The position numbers and the translations under genes were made by a program. This document shows, in pieces, positions 1 through 7,723 of a stretch of DNA of 37,602 bases (position 1 is the first letter of the stretch; each line of letters opens with the position of its first letter). The stretch is taken from NCBI RefSeq assembly GCF_027587175.1, contig NZ_JAPCID010000069.1:1-37602 (forward strand), read 5' to 3'. Below the pieces are notes generated by a model. It did not search any database. It was not told the origin of the DNA and saw only the letters and a list, made by a program, of their open reading frames with translations. The DNA comes from Solirubrobacter deserti (GTDB taxonomy: Bacteria; Actinomycetota; Thermoleophilia; Solirubrobacterales; Solirubrobacteraceae).

Positions 1-1
1 C

Positions 2-811
2 GGCGCCGGCCCGGCGTTCGGCGGCGACGGTCCCGCTCGCGGCGGCGGCCGGCCCGGCGACGACTTCGCGCGCGACCCCGGCGCGTTCTCCCCGGACGTG
101 CCTGAGGGCGCGGTCACGTCGCGCAAGATGGTCATCTACGGCGTCCACCCGGTCGAGGAGGCGCTGCGCGGGCGGCGCAAGGTCCACCGCATCTGGGCGA
201 CCGAGCGCGGCTCATGGGAAGGGAACGTCACCGTCGTCTCGGCCGAGGAGATCGCCGAGCGCGCCGAGACGGACGCCCATCAAGGGGTTGCAGCTCTGGT
301 TGACCCTTACCCCTACGTCGACGAGGCCGAGCTGCTCGCGGTCGAGGCTCCGTTCCTCGTCGCGCTCGACGAGGTGACCGACCCCCAGAACCTCGGGGCG
401 ATCGCGCGGACGGCCGAGGGCGTGGGCGCGACCGGGCTGATCATCCCCGAGCGGCGCTCCGCCGAGGTCACGCCGGCGGTGTGCAAGGCGTCCGCGGGAG
501 CGGTCGAGCACCTGAAGATCGCGCGCGTGCGCAATCTGGCCGACTTCCTGGCCGAAGCCAAGGAGAAGGGCTGCTGGGTCTACGGCGCGGCGGCCGGCTC
601 GAAGACGTCGTACGACCAGCCCGACTATGGCGGCGGCGTCGTCGCCGTGCTGGGGGCTGAAGGCAAAGGGCTCAGGCCTCGGGTGGCCTCGATGTGCGAC
701 GACCTGGTGTCGCTCCCGCTGCTCGGACAGGTCGAGTCTCTGAACGTCTCGGCGACTGCCGCGGTGCTGCTGTACCGCATCTTGCAGTTCCGACTTGACG
801 CATCGACATAA
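2..811 (+). CDS. rlmB: TrmH/RlmB-family 23S rRNA (guanosine-2'-O)-methyltransferase, 5' end outside window
   Basis: SPOUT-class RNA 2'-O-methyltransferase that would modify a guanosine of 23S rRNA. The N-terminal substrate-binding domain starts at IYGVHPVEEALRG, coded from about position 131. The catalytic SPOUT domain shows NLGAIARTAEGVGATG (motif 1), VLGAEGKGLRP (motif 2) and SLNVSATAAVLLYR (motif 3), so all three SAM/knot motifs are present. The frame stays open from position 2. It encodes a Gly/Arg/Asp-rich, probably disordered stretch ahead of the first in-window starts (GTG at 98, ATG at 128). Actinobacterial RlmB proteins often carry such an extension, so I infer that the true start lies upstream of the window. 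If not, GTG 98 gives 237 residues. The TrmH versus RlmB assignment rests on domain layout only. Confidence 0.88.
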   Translation, partial: GAGPAFGGDGPARGGGRPGDDFARDPGAFSPDVPEGAVTSRKMVIYGVHPVEEALRGRRKVHRIWATERGSWEGNVTVVSAEEIAERAETDAHQGVAALVDPYPYVDEAELLAVEAPFLVALDEVTDPQNLGAIARTAEGVGATGLIIPERRSAEVTPAVCKASAGAVEHLKIARVRNLADFLAEAKEKGCWVYGAAAGSKTSYDQPDYGGGVVAVLGAEGKGLRPRVASMCDDLVSLPLLGQVESLNVSATAAVLLYRILQFRLDAST

Positions 812-822
812 GCCTGCCACCC

Positions 823-846
823 TGAGGTCACTTCAAGGTGAGGTCA
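823..846. repeat. Direct repeat TGAGGTCA x2 upstream of the sigma factor gene
   Basis: TGAGGTCA occurs at 823-830 and again at 839-846, a period of 16 bp, in the 139-bp gap between the rRNA methyltransferase and the sigma factor. Tandem sites of this spacing can bind a regulator on one DNA face. No clear -10/-35 pair was seen around it, so a regulatory role is only a guess. Confidence 0.3.
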
Positions 847-950
847 AGGGTTAGCGATGGCCCGAGACCTTGCCGTCTATCCCTGGCGCCGCGGGAGGTG
901 TGCGCCACAAGCGTTCGGGCCAGAGATGGCCCGGAAAGGACCCTGCGCTC

Positions 951-1601
951 GTGGCTCGAATTGCTCCCACCAAGTCTCAAGCTCAACTCCAGCTTGATGA
1001 TGCTTACCTCCTCGCCCTGGCCCGCCAGGGATCTCCAGACGCCTACGACCGGCTCGTCCGGCGCTACGCGTCGTTCGTGCGGCTGAAGGCGTCGTCGTAC
1101 TTCCTCGTCGGCGGGGACTCCGAGGACCTGATTCAGGAAGGCCTGGTCGGCCTGTACAAGGCGATCCGCGATTTCCGCCCGGACCGCGAGTCCTCGTTCC
1201 GCAACTTCGCGGAGCTGTGCATCACGCGCCAGATCATCACGGCCGTGAAGACGGCGACCCGCAACAAGCACACGCCGCTGAACGGCTACGTGTCGTTCAG
1301 CTCGACGCCGGCGGGCGCTTCCGACAACGAGCCGAGCCTCGACGAGATGCTCCCGGGCTCGACGGTCCACGACCCCGTCAACCAGGTGATCTCCTCCGAG
1401 GAGCTGCGCTCGCTCGTGGCGTGCCTGTCGACGGTGCTGTCCGAGCTCGAGTCGCGCGTGCTCTCGCTCTACCTCGACGGCCACTCCTACACGGACATCG
1501 GCGAGAAGATCGGCTGCGACTGCAAGACGGTCGACAACGCCCTCCAGCGCGTCAAGCGCAAGGTCGGCGCGCACCTGAACTCGCGGGCCGTTCTGAACTA
1601 G
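951..1601 (+). CDS. sigH: SigH-like RNA polymerase sigma-70 family factor
   Basis: Alternative sigma factor resembling Bacillus SigH (Spo0H) over its full length. Region 2 reads DAYDRLVRRYASFVRLKA followed by EDLIQEGLVGLYKAIRDF, the core-binding and -10 recognition helices. The linker carries LDEMLPGSTVHDPVNQV, typical of the SigH group. Region 4 ends in GHSYTDIGEKIGCDCKTVDNALQRVKRK, the -35 recognition helix-turn-helix. The start chosen is GTG 951 because GGAAAGGA lies at 933-940, about 10 nt ahead. A TTG at 870 would add 27 residues with no family resemblance. The product is 216 residues, normal for SigH. No anti-sigma gene is adjacent. In non-sporulating actinobacteria the target regulon of such factors is not obvious from sequence. 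Confidence 0.87.
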   Translation: MARIAPTKSQAQLQLDDAYLLALARQGSPDAYDRLVRRYASFVRLKASSYFLVGGDSEDLIQEGLVGLYKAIRDFRPDRESSFRNFAELCITRQIITAVKTATRNKHTPLNGYVSFSSTPAGASDNEPSLDEMLPGSTVHDPVNQVISSEELRSLVACLSTVLSELESRVLSLYLDGHSYTDIGEKIGCDCKTVDNALQRVKRKVGAHLNSRAVLN

Positions 1602-1620
1602 AGGCACTCATACTGCTCTC

Positions 1621-1980
1621 ATGCTCTGGCTCATCATCGTCCTGGTCGTCCTTGCCGTGCTGGTCGTGGGCGGGATCATCGCCCGCAACCGCCAGCTCGC
1701 CAGCACCCGCCCCGCGTTCGAGCGTGCGCTCGCGCAGGTGGATCACGATCTCGCCGCGGCCGCGGCGAACGACCGTGGCTGGGATCGCTCGGTCCTGGAA
1801 GCCGCTGCGCGACAACTGGTCGCCGAGCGCTTCGGGACCGAGCCGGAGGAGCTGACGCTCGTCGAAGTCATCGACAAGCCCGGCACCGACCAGGACCAAG
1901 CGGTCTTCACCGCCCGTGTGGGCGGCCAGCCGGAGCGAGTGGTGCTCGGTCGCCGCGAAGGCGACTGGATTGCGGCCTAA
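1621..1980 (+). CDS. Small single-pass membrane protein, unknown function
   Basis: 119-residue protein not recognised as a named family. Residues 1-21 form one hydrophobic helix (MLWLIIVLVVLAVLVVGGII), followed by positively charged ARNRQ. This predicts an N-out, C-in anchor with a cytoplasmic acidic and helical domain. The tail (roughly residues 75-119) reads as alternating strands with ERVVLGRREGDWIAA at the end. It starts 19 nt after the sigma factor stop on the same strand, so the two may be co-transcribed, but a functional link is not shown. The 3' end overlaps the convergent LOG-family gene by four bases (1977-1980). Confidence 0.7.
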   Translation: MLWLIIVLVVLAVLVVGGIIARNRQLASTRPAFERALAQVDHDLAAAAANDRGWDRSVLEAAARQLVAERFGTEPEELTLVEVIDKPGTDQDQAVFTARVGGQPERVVLGRREGDWIAA

Positions 1981-2702
1981 GCGGCCTTGCGGTGCTGGCG
2001 CGGTCGGCGGTGCTCGACCGCGTCCAGCGCGCCGTGACAGTCGTTCGGGTCGTCGGTCACGACCAGCGCCTCGACGTCCTCCGGGTTGATGTAGCCGTCG
2101 GCGAGCATCGAGTTCTTGAGCCAGTCGAGCATCCCGGCCCAGTAGCCGCTGTCGAACAGCACGATCGGGAAGTAGCGGATCTTCTGGGTCTGGCGCAGGG
2201 TCGCCGCCTCGAACAGCTCGTCGAGCGTCCCGAAGCCGCCGGGGAAGACCACGAAGCCGCTCGCGTAGCGGACGAACATCACCTTCCGCGTGAAGAAGTA
2301 ATGGAAGTTGATGCCGATGTCGCAGTATTCGTTGAGCGACTGCTCGTGCGGAAGCTCGATGCCGAGGCCAATGCTCGTCGCGCCGACGTCACGCGCGCCG
2401 CGGTTGGCGGCCTCCATGATGCCGGGGCCGCCGCCGGTGATGATCGCCCAGCCCTGCTCGCCCAGGTGGCGGGCGAGCTGGCGGGCCTGGTCGTAGCGCG
2501 GGTGGTCGCGCGGCGTGCGGGCGGAGCCGAAGATCGACACCGCCTTGCCGACGTGGTTGAGCTGCCGGAAGCCCTCGCGAAGCTCGTCCTGGATGCGCAG
2601 GACGCGCTGCGCGTCGGTGTACTCGGAGAGGATCGCGAGGGTCTCGGCCTCGAGCAGCTCTTCGTCGTCTGAGGTCGGATGGCGTGGTTCGCGCTGGGAC
2701 AC
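1977..2702 (-). CDS. LOG-family (TIGR00730) Rossmann-fold nucleotide phosphoribohydrolase
   Basis: Member of the 'lysine decarboxylase-like' LOG family. Characterised members cleave the N-glycosidic bond of nucleoside 5'-monophosphates (cytokinin ribotides, AMP). Diagnostic motifs are visible: SIFGSAR near residue 58, GGGPGIMEAANRGA in the nucleotide-binding loop, and PGGFGTLDELFE, the PGGxGTxxE catalytic signature. At 241 residues it is typical in length, with an N-terminal acidic extension. GTG 2702 is the start. It lies six bases after the stop of the DUF2339 gene on the same strand, so the two probably share a transcript. The exact substrate cannot be read from the sequence. No decarboxylase activity is implied despite older family names. 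Confidence 0.85.
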   Translation of the reverse strand: MSQREPRHPTSDDEELLEAETLAILSEYTDAQRVLRIQDELREGFRQLNHVGKAVSIFGSARTPRDHPRYDQARQLARHLGEQGWAIITGGGPGIMEAANRGARDVGATSIGLGIELPHEQSLNEYCDIGINFHYFFTRKVMFVRYASGFVVFPGGFGTLDELFEAATLRQTQKIRYFPIVLFDSGYWAGMLDWLKNSMLADGYINPEDVEALVVTDDPNDCHGALDAVEHRRPRQHRKAA

Positions 2703-2708
2703 TCCGAC

Positions 2709-4859
2709 TCAGAGTAGGGACCTCGGCCGGACCCGCTGCCAGGCGAAGGCGCCCAGCAGCAGCAACAGGCCGAAGACGATGAAGCTCGCCACCCGCGCGA
2801 GGCTGTCGAGCTCGGACAGGTCGTAGGTGAACACCTTCGCCGCCGTCAGCGCGATCAGGCCGAGGCCGGCGAGCCGCGTGGTGCGGTCGTCGGAGACGAG
2901 GCCGAAGATCAGCGCGCCGACGCCGGTGAGCGCCCACAGCACGCTGAGCAGCGTCTGGCCCGTGTGGTGCGCGCCGCCGAGCGTGACGACCTCGACGCTG
3001 GCCAGGTAGAGCAGCGCGAGCGGGATCGCCCGCCGGCCCTCGCGGGTGGCGGACAGTGCGGCGGTGACGGCGGCGAGCGCGGCGGCCGCCTGAAACGGGT
3101 GCTCGAGGCCGTCGATGAGCGCCGTGGGCGGCGCGAGCACGACGAGTGCGTGGCCGGCGGCGAGCGCGGCGAACGCCAGCGAGGCGCGCTTGTCGAGCAG
3201 GGCGACCAGCGCGGCCTGGACGGCGAGCGCGAGCGTCAGCGGCAACCCTTCGAGCACCAGCCCGGTGAACTGCGCCAGCGCTGTGAGCGCGAGCACATCG
3301 AGCACGATCACGCCGGACAGCCGCGCCGCCAGGAACGCGATCGCGCCGATGGTGCCGACGGCGACGAGCGCCTCGCTGGTCGGCGCGCCGCCCGCGAGCG
3401 CCTCGAGCGGCGCCTCGGTGGCGAGCAGGTGCCCGAGCGCGAGGACGAGCTGCGCGACGAGCCCAAGGGCGGCGAAGTACCAGTCCGCGTCGTGAGGCCG
3501 GCCGAAGAGGGCGTCGCAGGCGCGGGCGACGAGGGCGTGGCGTGGCGCGAGGCCGCGCGTGGCGCCGGCGGCCGCGCCCGCGGCGGTGCCGCCCGTGCTT
3601 GCGGCGGTGCCGGCCGTGTCTGCGGCGGTGTCCGCGGGCTCGCCGGCCGGTTCGTCGGCCGCGGGCGTGGCGGCACCCCGGAACGAGGCGATCAAGGCCT
3701 CGGCCGCGGCGGGGCGGCGGCGGGCGCCGAGGAGCGCGGCGAAGGCGAGGATCGGTCCGGCCCAGCCGAGGATGACCGGGAGACCGTCGGTGAGCTCGAC
3801 CAGCGCGAGGTCCGCGAGGCCGACGCCGATGCCGAGCGCGACGAGGGCAGTCGCCCGCGAGACGCGCGGGATGCGCAGCGCGACGAGACCGACGACGGCG
3901 TGCGCGGCGGCGAGCGCGACGAACCACCAGTCGGCGTCGGCGAGGCCGAGCGCGAGCAGCGCCGCGTTGAGCACGAGCAGCGCGGCGGGCTGCGCGCGGA
4001 TGTCCTTCACACGAGCGTCGAGGCCCAGCGCCAGCGCGACGCTCAGCGCGCCGAACGTCGCGAGCACGAACGCGGTCGAGCCGTGCGACGGCGACTCGAT
4101 CCACAACCACGCCCACCACTGCAGCGTCACCGTCGCGAAGGCCGCCCAGCCGAGCAGGGTCCAGCGCTGCCAGACCACGAGCCGGACGCCGGCCGCGTAC
4201 GCGATCGCGAGGAACAGGATGCCGCCGTCGTCGAGTGCGCCGAGCGCCGCCGGCGACCACAGCGCGCCGAGCAGGCCGAGCCAGCCGATCGGCGTGGCCT
4301 TCCAGCGCACGCCGAGCGTGGTGGCGGTCGCGCCGACACCGAACGCCAGCGTCTGCGCGATCTCGACCGGGATCAGCTCGTACACGGCACCCGCCATCAC
4401 GAGCGTGCCGAAGAGCCCGGCGATGCCGACCCCGGCCGCCGCCAGCGCGGCCTCGGTGCGGTCCTTGTGCTCGCGCAGCCAGATGCCCGCCCCGAGGAGG
4501 CCGGTGGAAAGCAGGCCGGCGAGGACGGTGCGGGCGCCCTCGCCGAGCCAGCCGCGGGAGATCGCGATCGTGAGCAGGAACGCGAGCCCCGCCAACACGG
4601 CGATCCCGCCCAGCCAGGCCAGCACGGACCCGCCCAGCACGTCCTCGAGATCGCGCTTGGGCCGGGCGGCCGGGGCCGCGACGGGCGGACGGATCGGGGT
4701 TGGAGGGTTTGGCACCGCAGAAGGGCCGAACCCTCCACGCGGGGGCGTCCACGTCGGCGGCGCGACCCAGCGCGGTTCGCGTTGGCCCTCCAGCTCGCGC
4801 ACTCGTGCTTCGAGCGCGGCGGCGTGCTCTTCCAGGGCGGATATGCGGTCCTCGACCAT
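2709..4859 (-). CDS. DUF2339 multi-pass membrane protein
   Basis: 716-residue protein with a cytoplasmic coiled-coil start (ISALEEHAAALEARVRELE), a Pro/Arg linker, then about 20 or more closely spaced hydrophobic helices to the C-terminus, ending AWQRVRPRSLL. This layout and the segment GGSVLAWLGGIAVLAGLAFLL match DUF2339 predicted membrane proteins, whose function is unknown. The start ATG 4859 is chosen because AGGGAG sits about 8 nt upstream and the coiled coil starts here. An in-frame earlier start at 4916 lies inside the TetR operator region. A hydrophilic Ala/Thr/Gly-rich loop is coded by a 21-bp tandem repeat. The gene is divergent from a TetR regulator with paired operators between them, so it is probably that regulator's target. 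Confidence 0.82.
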   Translation of the reverse strand: MVEDRISALEEHAAALEARVRELEGQREPRWVAPPTWTPPRGGFGPSAVPNPPTPIRPPVAAPAARPKRDLEDVLGGSVLAWLGGIAVLAGLAFLLTIAISRGWLGEGARTVLAGLLSTGLLGAGIWLREHKDRTEAALAAAGVGIAGLFGTLVMAGAVYELIPVEIAQTLAFGVGATATTLGVRWKATPIGWLGLLGALWSPAALGALDDGGILFLAIAYAAGVRLVVWQRWTLLGWAAFATVTLQWWAWLWIESPSHGSTAFVLATFGALSVALALGLDARVKDIRAQPAALLVLNAALLALGLADADWWFVALAAAHAVVGLVALRIPRVSRATALVALGIGVGLADLALVELTDGLPVILGWAGPILAFAALLGARRRPAAAEALIASFRGAATPAADEPAGEPADTAADTAGTAASTGGTAAGAAAGATRGLAPRHALVARACDALFGRPHDADWYFAALGLVAQLVLALGHLLATEAPLEALAGGAPTSEALVAVGTIGAIAFLAARLSGVIVLDVLALTALAQFTGLVLEGLPLTLALAVQAALVALLDKRASLAFAALAAGHALVVLAPPTALIDGLEHPFQAAAALAAVTAALSATREGRRAIPLALLYLASVEVVTLGGAHHTGQTLLSVLWALTGVGALIFGLVSDDRTTRLAGLGLIALTAAKVFTYDLSELDSLARVASFIVFGLLLLLGAFAWQRVRPRSLL
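3580..3642. repeat. 21-bp tandem repeat (3 copies) inside the DUF2339 gene
   Basis: Three successive 21-bp units begin with GCGGCGGTG at 3580, 3601 and 3622. On the minus strand they code a seven-residue Ala/Thr/Gly period in a loop between membrane helices (ADTAGTAASTGG region). The period is a multiple of three, so copy-number change would keep the reading frame. Confidence 0.6.
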
Positions 4860-4876
4860 CGCAGCGGCTCCCTTTG

Positions 4877-4905
4877 TTGACCATCGGTCGATAACCGCAT
4901 ATACG
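4877..4905 (+). promoter_or_regulatory. Candidate promoter of the tetR gene
   Basis: TTGACC at 4877-4882 and TATACG at 4900-4905 are separated by 17 bp, a good sigma-70-type spacing. The -35 box is partly covered by the left operator palindrome, which fits autorepression of the TetR gene starting at 4965. No equally clear promoter was seen for the minus-strand DUF2339 gene. Confidence 0.45.
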
Positions 4906-4946
4906 AGGCTCGGCACGAGCGGTTACAGCGCTATCGACCAACGGTC
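4879..4946. promoter_or_regulatory. Paired TetR operator candidates (GACC-N3-GGTC)
   Basis: Two palindromes of form GACC-N3-GGTC lie between the divergent tetR and DUF2339 genes, at 4879-4889 (centre ATC) and 4936-4946 (centre AAC). Including flanks, the 15-mers 4879-4893 and 4932-4946 form an inverted pair (TATCGACC core) matching at 13 of 15 positions. The sharing of an uncommon palindrome on both sides of one spacer is strong evidence for a dimeric repressor site, most simply the adjacent TetR protein. Confidence 0.65.
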
Positions 4947-4964
4947 AGGTACGCTGACCTGAAG

Positions 4965-5570
4965 ATGTCCGAAGGTCCCGCGTATCAGCGGCTCGCCGTG
5001 GATGAGCGGCGGCGCCGACTGCTCGAGCTCGGCGCGGACCTGTTCACGCGCCACGGCTACGACGAACTGTCGATGGCCAAGATCGCCAAGGAGGCGGGCA
5101 TCAGCAAGGCGCTGCTGTACCACTACTTCCCGAGCAAGGAGGCGTACTTCGTCGCCACGCTCGAGGAGAAGGCGAACGAGCTGCAGCGCCGCACGGTGCC
5201 GAACCCGGAGCTACCGCCGTTCGAGCAGCTCGCGGCGAGCCTGGACGAGTACCTGAAGTGGATCGAGGAGAACAAGTCCTCCTACGACAAGATGATCCGC
5301 AACGCGGGGGCGGCGCCGGAGGTCCGAGCGCTGCTGGACCGGGTGCGCACGGAGACGGCCCACCGCATCCTGCAGGGCCTGAGCCCCGAAGGCCCTCCGA
5401 AGCCGCTCCTCAGAACCGCGATCCGCGGCTGGCTCGGCTTCCTGGACGGCGCGTGCCTGGACTGGGTCAATCACGGCGACGTGGACAGGGAGACCTTGCA
5501 CGGCCTCCTGCTGTCCACGCTGATCGCCAGCGTCCTCGCCGTGGGCGAGGACCCAGCGGCTAAGGGTTGA
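4965..5570 (+). CDS. TetR/AcrR-family transcriptional regulator
   Basis: 201-residue one-component regulator. The N-terminal helix-turn-helix is textbook: ELGADLFTRHGYDELSMAKI, then AKEAGISKALLYHYFPSKEA (about residues 19-60), ending in the conserved YHYFPSKEAYF recognition helix. The C-terminal half is all-alpha and would hold the ligand pocket and dimer face. It contains WLGFLDGACLDWV, similar to TetR_C domains of actinobacterial regulators. The ligand is unknown. It is divergent from DUF2339, and two GACC-N3-GGTC palindromes lie in the 105-bp spacer, predicting control of itself and of DUF2339. Its last 11 bases overlap the convergent FKBP gene. Confidence 0.87.
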   Translation: MSEGPAYQRLAVDERRRRLLELGADLFTRHGYDELSMAKIAKEAGISKALLYHYFPSKEAYFVATLEEKANELQRRTVPNPELPPFEQLAASLDEYLKWIEENKSSYDKMIRNAGAAPEVRALLDRVRTETAHRILQGLSPEGPPKPLLRTAIRGWLGFLDGACLDWVNHGDVDRETLHGLLLSTLIASVLAVGEDPAAKG

Positions 5571-6138
5571 TCTTCTCGAGATCGACGACGAACACGAGCG
5601 TCGCGCCCGGCGGGATCGTCGGGGGCGCGCCGGCGTCGCCGTAGGCGAGGTCGGACGGGATCGTCAGCACGCGACGGCCGCCCTCCTTCATGCCCTCGAC
5701 GCCCTGGTCCCAGCCCGGGATGACCATGCCGGCGCCGAGCTGGAACTCGAACGGCTCGCCACGGTCGAAGGAGTTGTCGAACGGCGTGCCGTCGCTGTAG
5801 AGCACACCCGAGTACTGGACCTGGACGGTGTCGCCGGCCTTGGCCGCCGTGCCCTTGCCCTCCTCGAGGTCCTCGCTGACGAGCTCGGTCGGGCCTTCGC
5901 CGCCCGGCGTCTTGATCTCGGGCTTCTCGCCGACGTCACCGGTGACCTCGACCTCACCACCGCCGGAGCTGGAGCCGCCCTCGGCGGCCGGCGTCTCCGT
6001 GGGGGCCTCGGTCGGCGCCTCGGTCGCGGCCTCGGTGGCCGTGGGCGTGGCGGCGGTCTCTTCGGGCTCATCGTCGCCGCACGCCGCGAAGGCGAGCGCG
6101 AGGGCCACTGCGGGCATGGCAAGTAGATGTCGGCGCAT
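5560..6138 (-). CDS. FKBP-type peptidyl-prolyl cis-trans isomerase, lipoprotein
   Basis: Predicted extracellular lipoprotein of 192 residues. The signal peptide MRRHLLAMPAVALALAFAAC ends in a lipobox (FAAC) with Cys20 as lipidation site. Residues 21-75 form an acidic Thr/Pro/Glu-rich low-complexity tether with repeated TEAPTEAP units. The FKBP domain follows (about residues 85-192), with VQVQYSGVLYSDGTPFDNSF, FQLGAGMVIPGWDQGVEGMK and IPSDLAYGD. These include the Tyr, Asp, Phe and Ile/Trp residues that line the FKBP active site. It would help protein folding outside the membrane. It lies 25 bp after upp on the same strand, so the two may be co-transcribed, although they have no obvious common pathway. 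Confidence 0.9.
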   Translation of the reverse strand: MRRHLLAMPAVALALAFAACGDDEPEETAATPTATEAATEAPTEAPTETPAAEGGSSSGGGEVEVTGDVGEKPEIKTPGGEGPTELVSEDLEEGKGTAAKAGDTVQVQYSGVLYSDGTPFDNSFDRGEPFEFQLGAGMVIPGWDQGVEGMKEGGRRVLTIPSDLAYGDAGAPPTIPPGATLVFVVDLEKINP

Positions 6139-6163
6139 AGCGGCAGCCCAGGGTAGTGGGCGA

Positions 6164-6793
6164 CTACCTATCAGTACCGAAGATGCGGTCGCCCGCGTCG
6201 CCCAGCCCGGGCCGGATGTAGCCCGTCTCGTCCAGCTCGCGGTCCAGCGCGGCGGTGACGATCGACACGTCCGGATGCGCTTCTCGCAGCGCCGCGACGC
6301 CCTCGGGAGCCGCTACGAGGCACACGAAGTGGATGCGGCGTGCGCCCGCACGCTTCATGCGGGCGATGGCCTGGACGCCGCTGCCGCCCGTGGCGAGCAT
6401 CGGGTCCACGACGAAGACCTCGGCGTCCTCGACGCCGGACGGGATGTTCTCGTAGTACCCGACGGGTCGCAGGGCCTCTTCGTCGCGGTACATGCCGAGA
6501 TGACCGACCCGCGCTTCCGGGACCAGACGCAGGAAGCCGTCCACCAGGCCCAGGCCCGCGCGTAGGATCGCGATCACGAACACCTCGTCCGCGAGCGTGA
6601 TGCCGGGCGTGCGCTCCAGCGGCGTCTCGATCTCGACGTCGGCGCCGCGCAGCCCGCGCATCGCCTCGTAGCCGAGGATCAGCGCCGCGTCGGTCATGGT
6701 CTCGCGGAACACGCGGTGCGGCGTGTCCTTGTCGCGCAGGATCGAGAGAAGCCGCCGCAGCAGCACGTGATCGACGACCGTGACCCCTTCCAT
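6164..6793 (-). CDS. upp: Uracil phosphoribosyltransferase
   Basis: Pyrimidine salvage enzyme converting uracil and PRPP to UMP. It is 209 residues, the usual size. The PRPP-binding loop reads VDPMLATGGSG (about residues 129-139). The uracil-binding C-terminal segment GYIRPGLGDAGDRIFGT is complete, and ETPLERTPG and AILRAGLGLVDGF match conserved UPRT blocks. ATG 6793 is the only start giving a family-like N-terminus; the frame extends upstream but reads as non-coding there. It is divergent from the nucleoside operon with only 27 bp between the start codons, which suits shared control: uracil released by phosphorolysis of uridine could be re-used by this enzyme. Confidence 0.93.
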   Translation of the reverse strand: MEGVTVVDHVLLRRLLSILRDKDTPHRVFRETMTDAALILGYEAMRGLRGADVEIETPLERTPGITLADEVFVIAILRAGLGLVDGFLRLVPEARVGHLGMYRDEEALRPVGYYENIPSGVEDAEVFVVDPMLATGGSGVQAIARMKRAGARRIHFVCLVAAPEGVAALREAHPDVSIVTAALDRELDETGYIRPGLGDAGDRIFGTDR

Positions 6794-6820
6794 CCCCCGG
6801 AACCTACTAGTGTCGGGCGT
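6794..6820. promoter_or_regulatory. 27-bp divergent promoter region between upp and the nucleoside operon
   Basis: Only 27 bp separate the upp ATG (6793) from the GTG of the CYTH-deaminase gene (6821). It contains TACTAG at 6805-6810, a plausible plus-strand -10 element about 10 bp before the GTG. It is centred on the palindrome ACTAGT (6806-6811), which could serve the minus strand too. Any -35 elements would fall inside the coding regions. Leaderless or near-leaderless transcripts are implied. Confidence 0.35.
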
Positions 6821-7723
6821 GTGGCAGCGCCGCGGCGCAACATCGAGCTCAAGGCGTCGGACCCGGACCCGGAGCGTTCGCTGGCCGTCGTCAAGGGCCT
6901 CGGCGCGCACGACAAGGGCCTGATCCGCCAGCGCGACACATACTTCCGGGTGCATACGGGGCGCCTGAAGCTGCGCGAGGAGGAGCCGGGCGGCGCGACG
7001 CTGATCCAGTACGACCGCGTGGACGCCGACGAGGCGCGCGAGTCCCAGTACCGCCTCACCCCGATCGACGACGCCGCGACGCTGAAGGCCAGCCTCGAGT
7101 CCACGCTCGGCGTGCTCACGGTGGTCGAGAAGGAACGCCACCTGCTGCTGTGGCAGTCCGTGCGCATCCACCTCGACGTCGTCACCGGCCTGGGCAACTT
7201 CATCGAGCTGGAGGGCGTCGCGACCGCCGGCTCGGACCTCGCGCTCGAGCTCGAACGCGTCACCCGCCTCACCGAAGCGCTGGAAATCGCGCCGGAGCGC
7301 ATCCTGCGCAACTCCTACTCCGACCAGGTGGTCGGCTCCGCCGCCCTCGTCGACGCCGCCCGCGCCGTGATGGAGCGCGCCCACGCGCCGTATTCCAACT
7401 ACAAGGTCGGCGCCGCGATCCGCGCCGAGGACGGCTCCATCCACGTCGGCGCGAACGTCGAGAACGCCGCCTACCCGCAGGGTCAGTGCGCCGAGGCGTC
7501 GGCGATCGGCGCGATGGTCGCCGCCGGCCGCACGCGCATCACCGAGGTGGCCGTGATCGCCGACTCCGACGACTTCTGCGTCCCGTGCGGCGGCTGCCGC
7601 CAGCGGCTGCGCGAGTTCATCGCGCCCGGCGCGGAGATCCACCTGTGCGCCCGCAACGGCGCCCGTCAGACCACGACCCTCGACGCGCTGCTCCCGCGCT
7701 CGTTCGGACCGGAGTTTCTATGA
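6821..7723 (+). CDS. CYTH-domain / cytidine deaminase fusion protein
   Basis: 300-residue two-domain protein. Residues about 6-168 are a CYTH (CyaB/thiamine-triphosphatase) domain of the 'RNxExK' subfamily: NIELKA at 7-12, RQRDTYFRVHTGRLKLRE, then RIHLDVVTGLGNFIELE and the terminal SYSDQV. CYTH enzymes act on triphosphates in a beta-barrel with metal. Residues about 172-300 are a cytidine deaminase: AHAPYSNYKVGAA, then NAAYPQGQCAEASA with the zinc ligand Cys223 and catalytic Glu225, and PCGGCRQ with Cys256 and Cys259. It would turn (deoxy)cytidine into (deoxy)uridine. GTG 6821 is the only suitable start. The stop overlaps the next gene (ATGA at 7720). The fusion suggests that triphosphate chemistry or sensing is tied to cytidine salvage; this is inference. 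Confidence 0.9.
   Translation: MAAPRRNIELKASDPDPERSLAVVKGLGAHDKGLIRQRDTYFRVHTGRLKLREEEPGGATLIQYDRVDADEARESQYRLTPIDDAATLKASLESTLGVLTVVEKERHLLLWQSVRIHLDVVTGLGNFIELEGVATAGSDLALELERVTRLTEALEIAPERILRNSYSDQVVGSAALVDAARAVMERAHAPYSNYKVGAAIRAEDGSIHVGANVENAAYPQGQCAEASAIGAMVAAGRTRITEVAVIADSDDFCVPCGGCRQRLREFIAPGAEIHLCARNGARQTTTLDALLPRSFGPEFL

Noticed and set aside
2389-4941. Very long minus-strand frame overlapping the DUF2339 and LOG genes
   Set aside because: Arg/Ala repeat-like translation without domains; it overlaps two well-supported genes in other frames.
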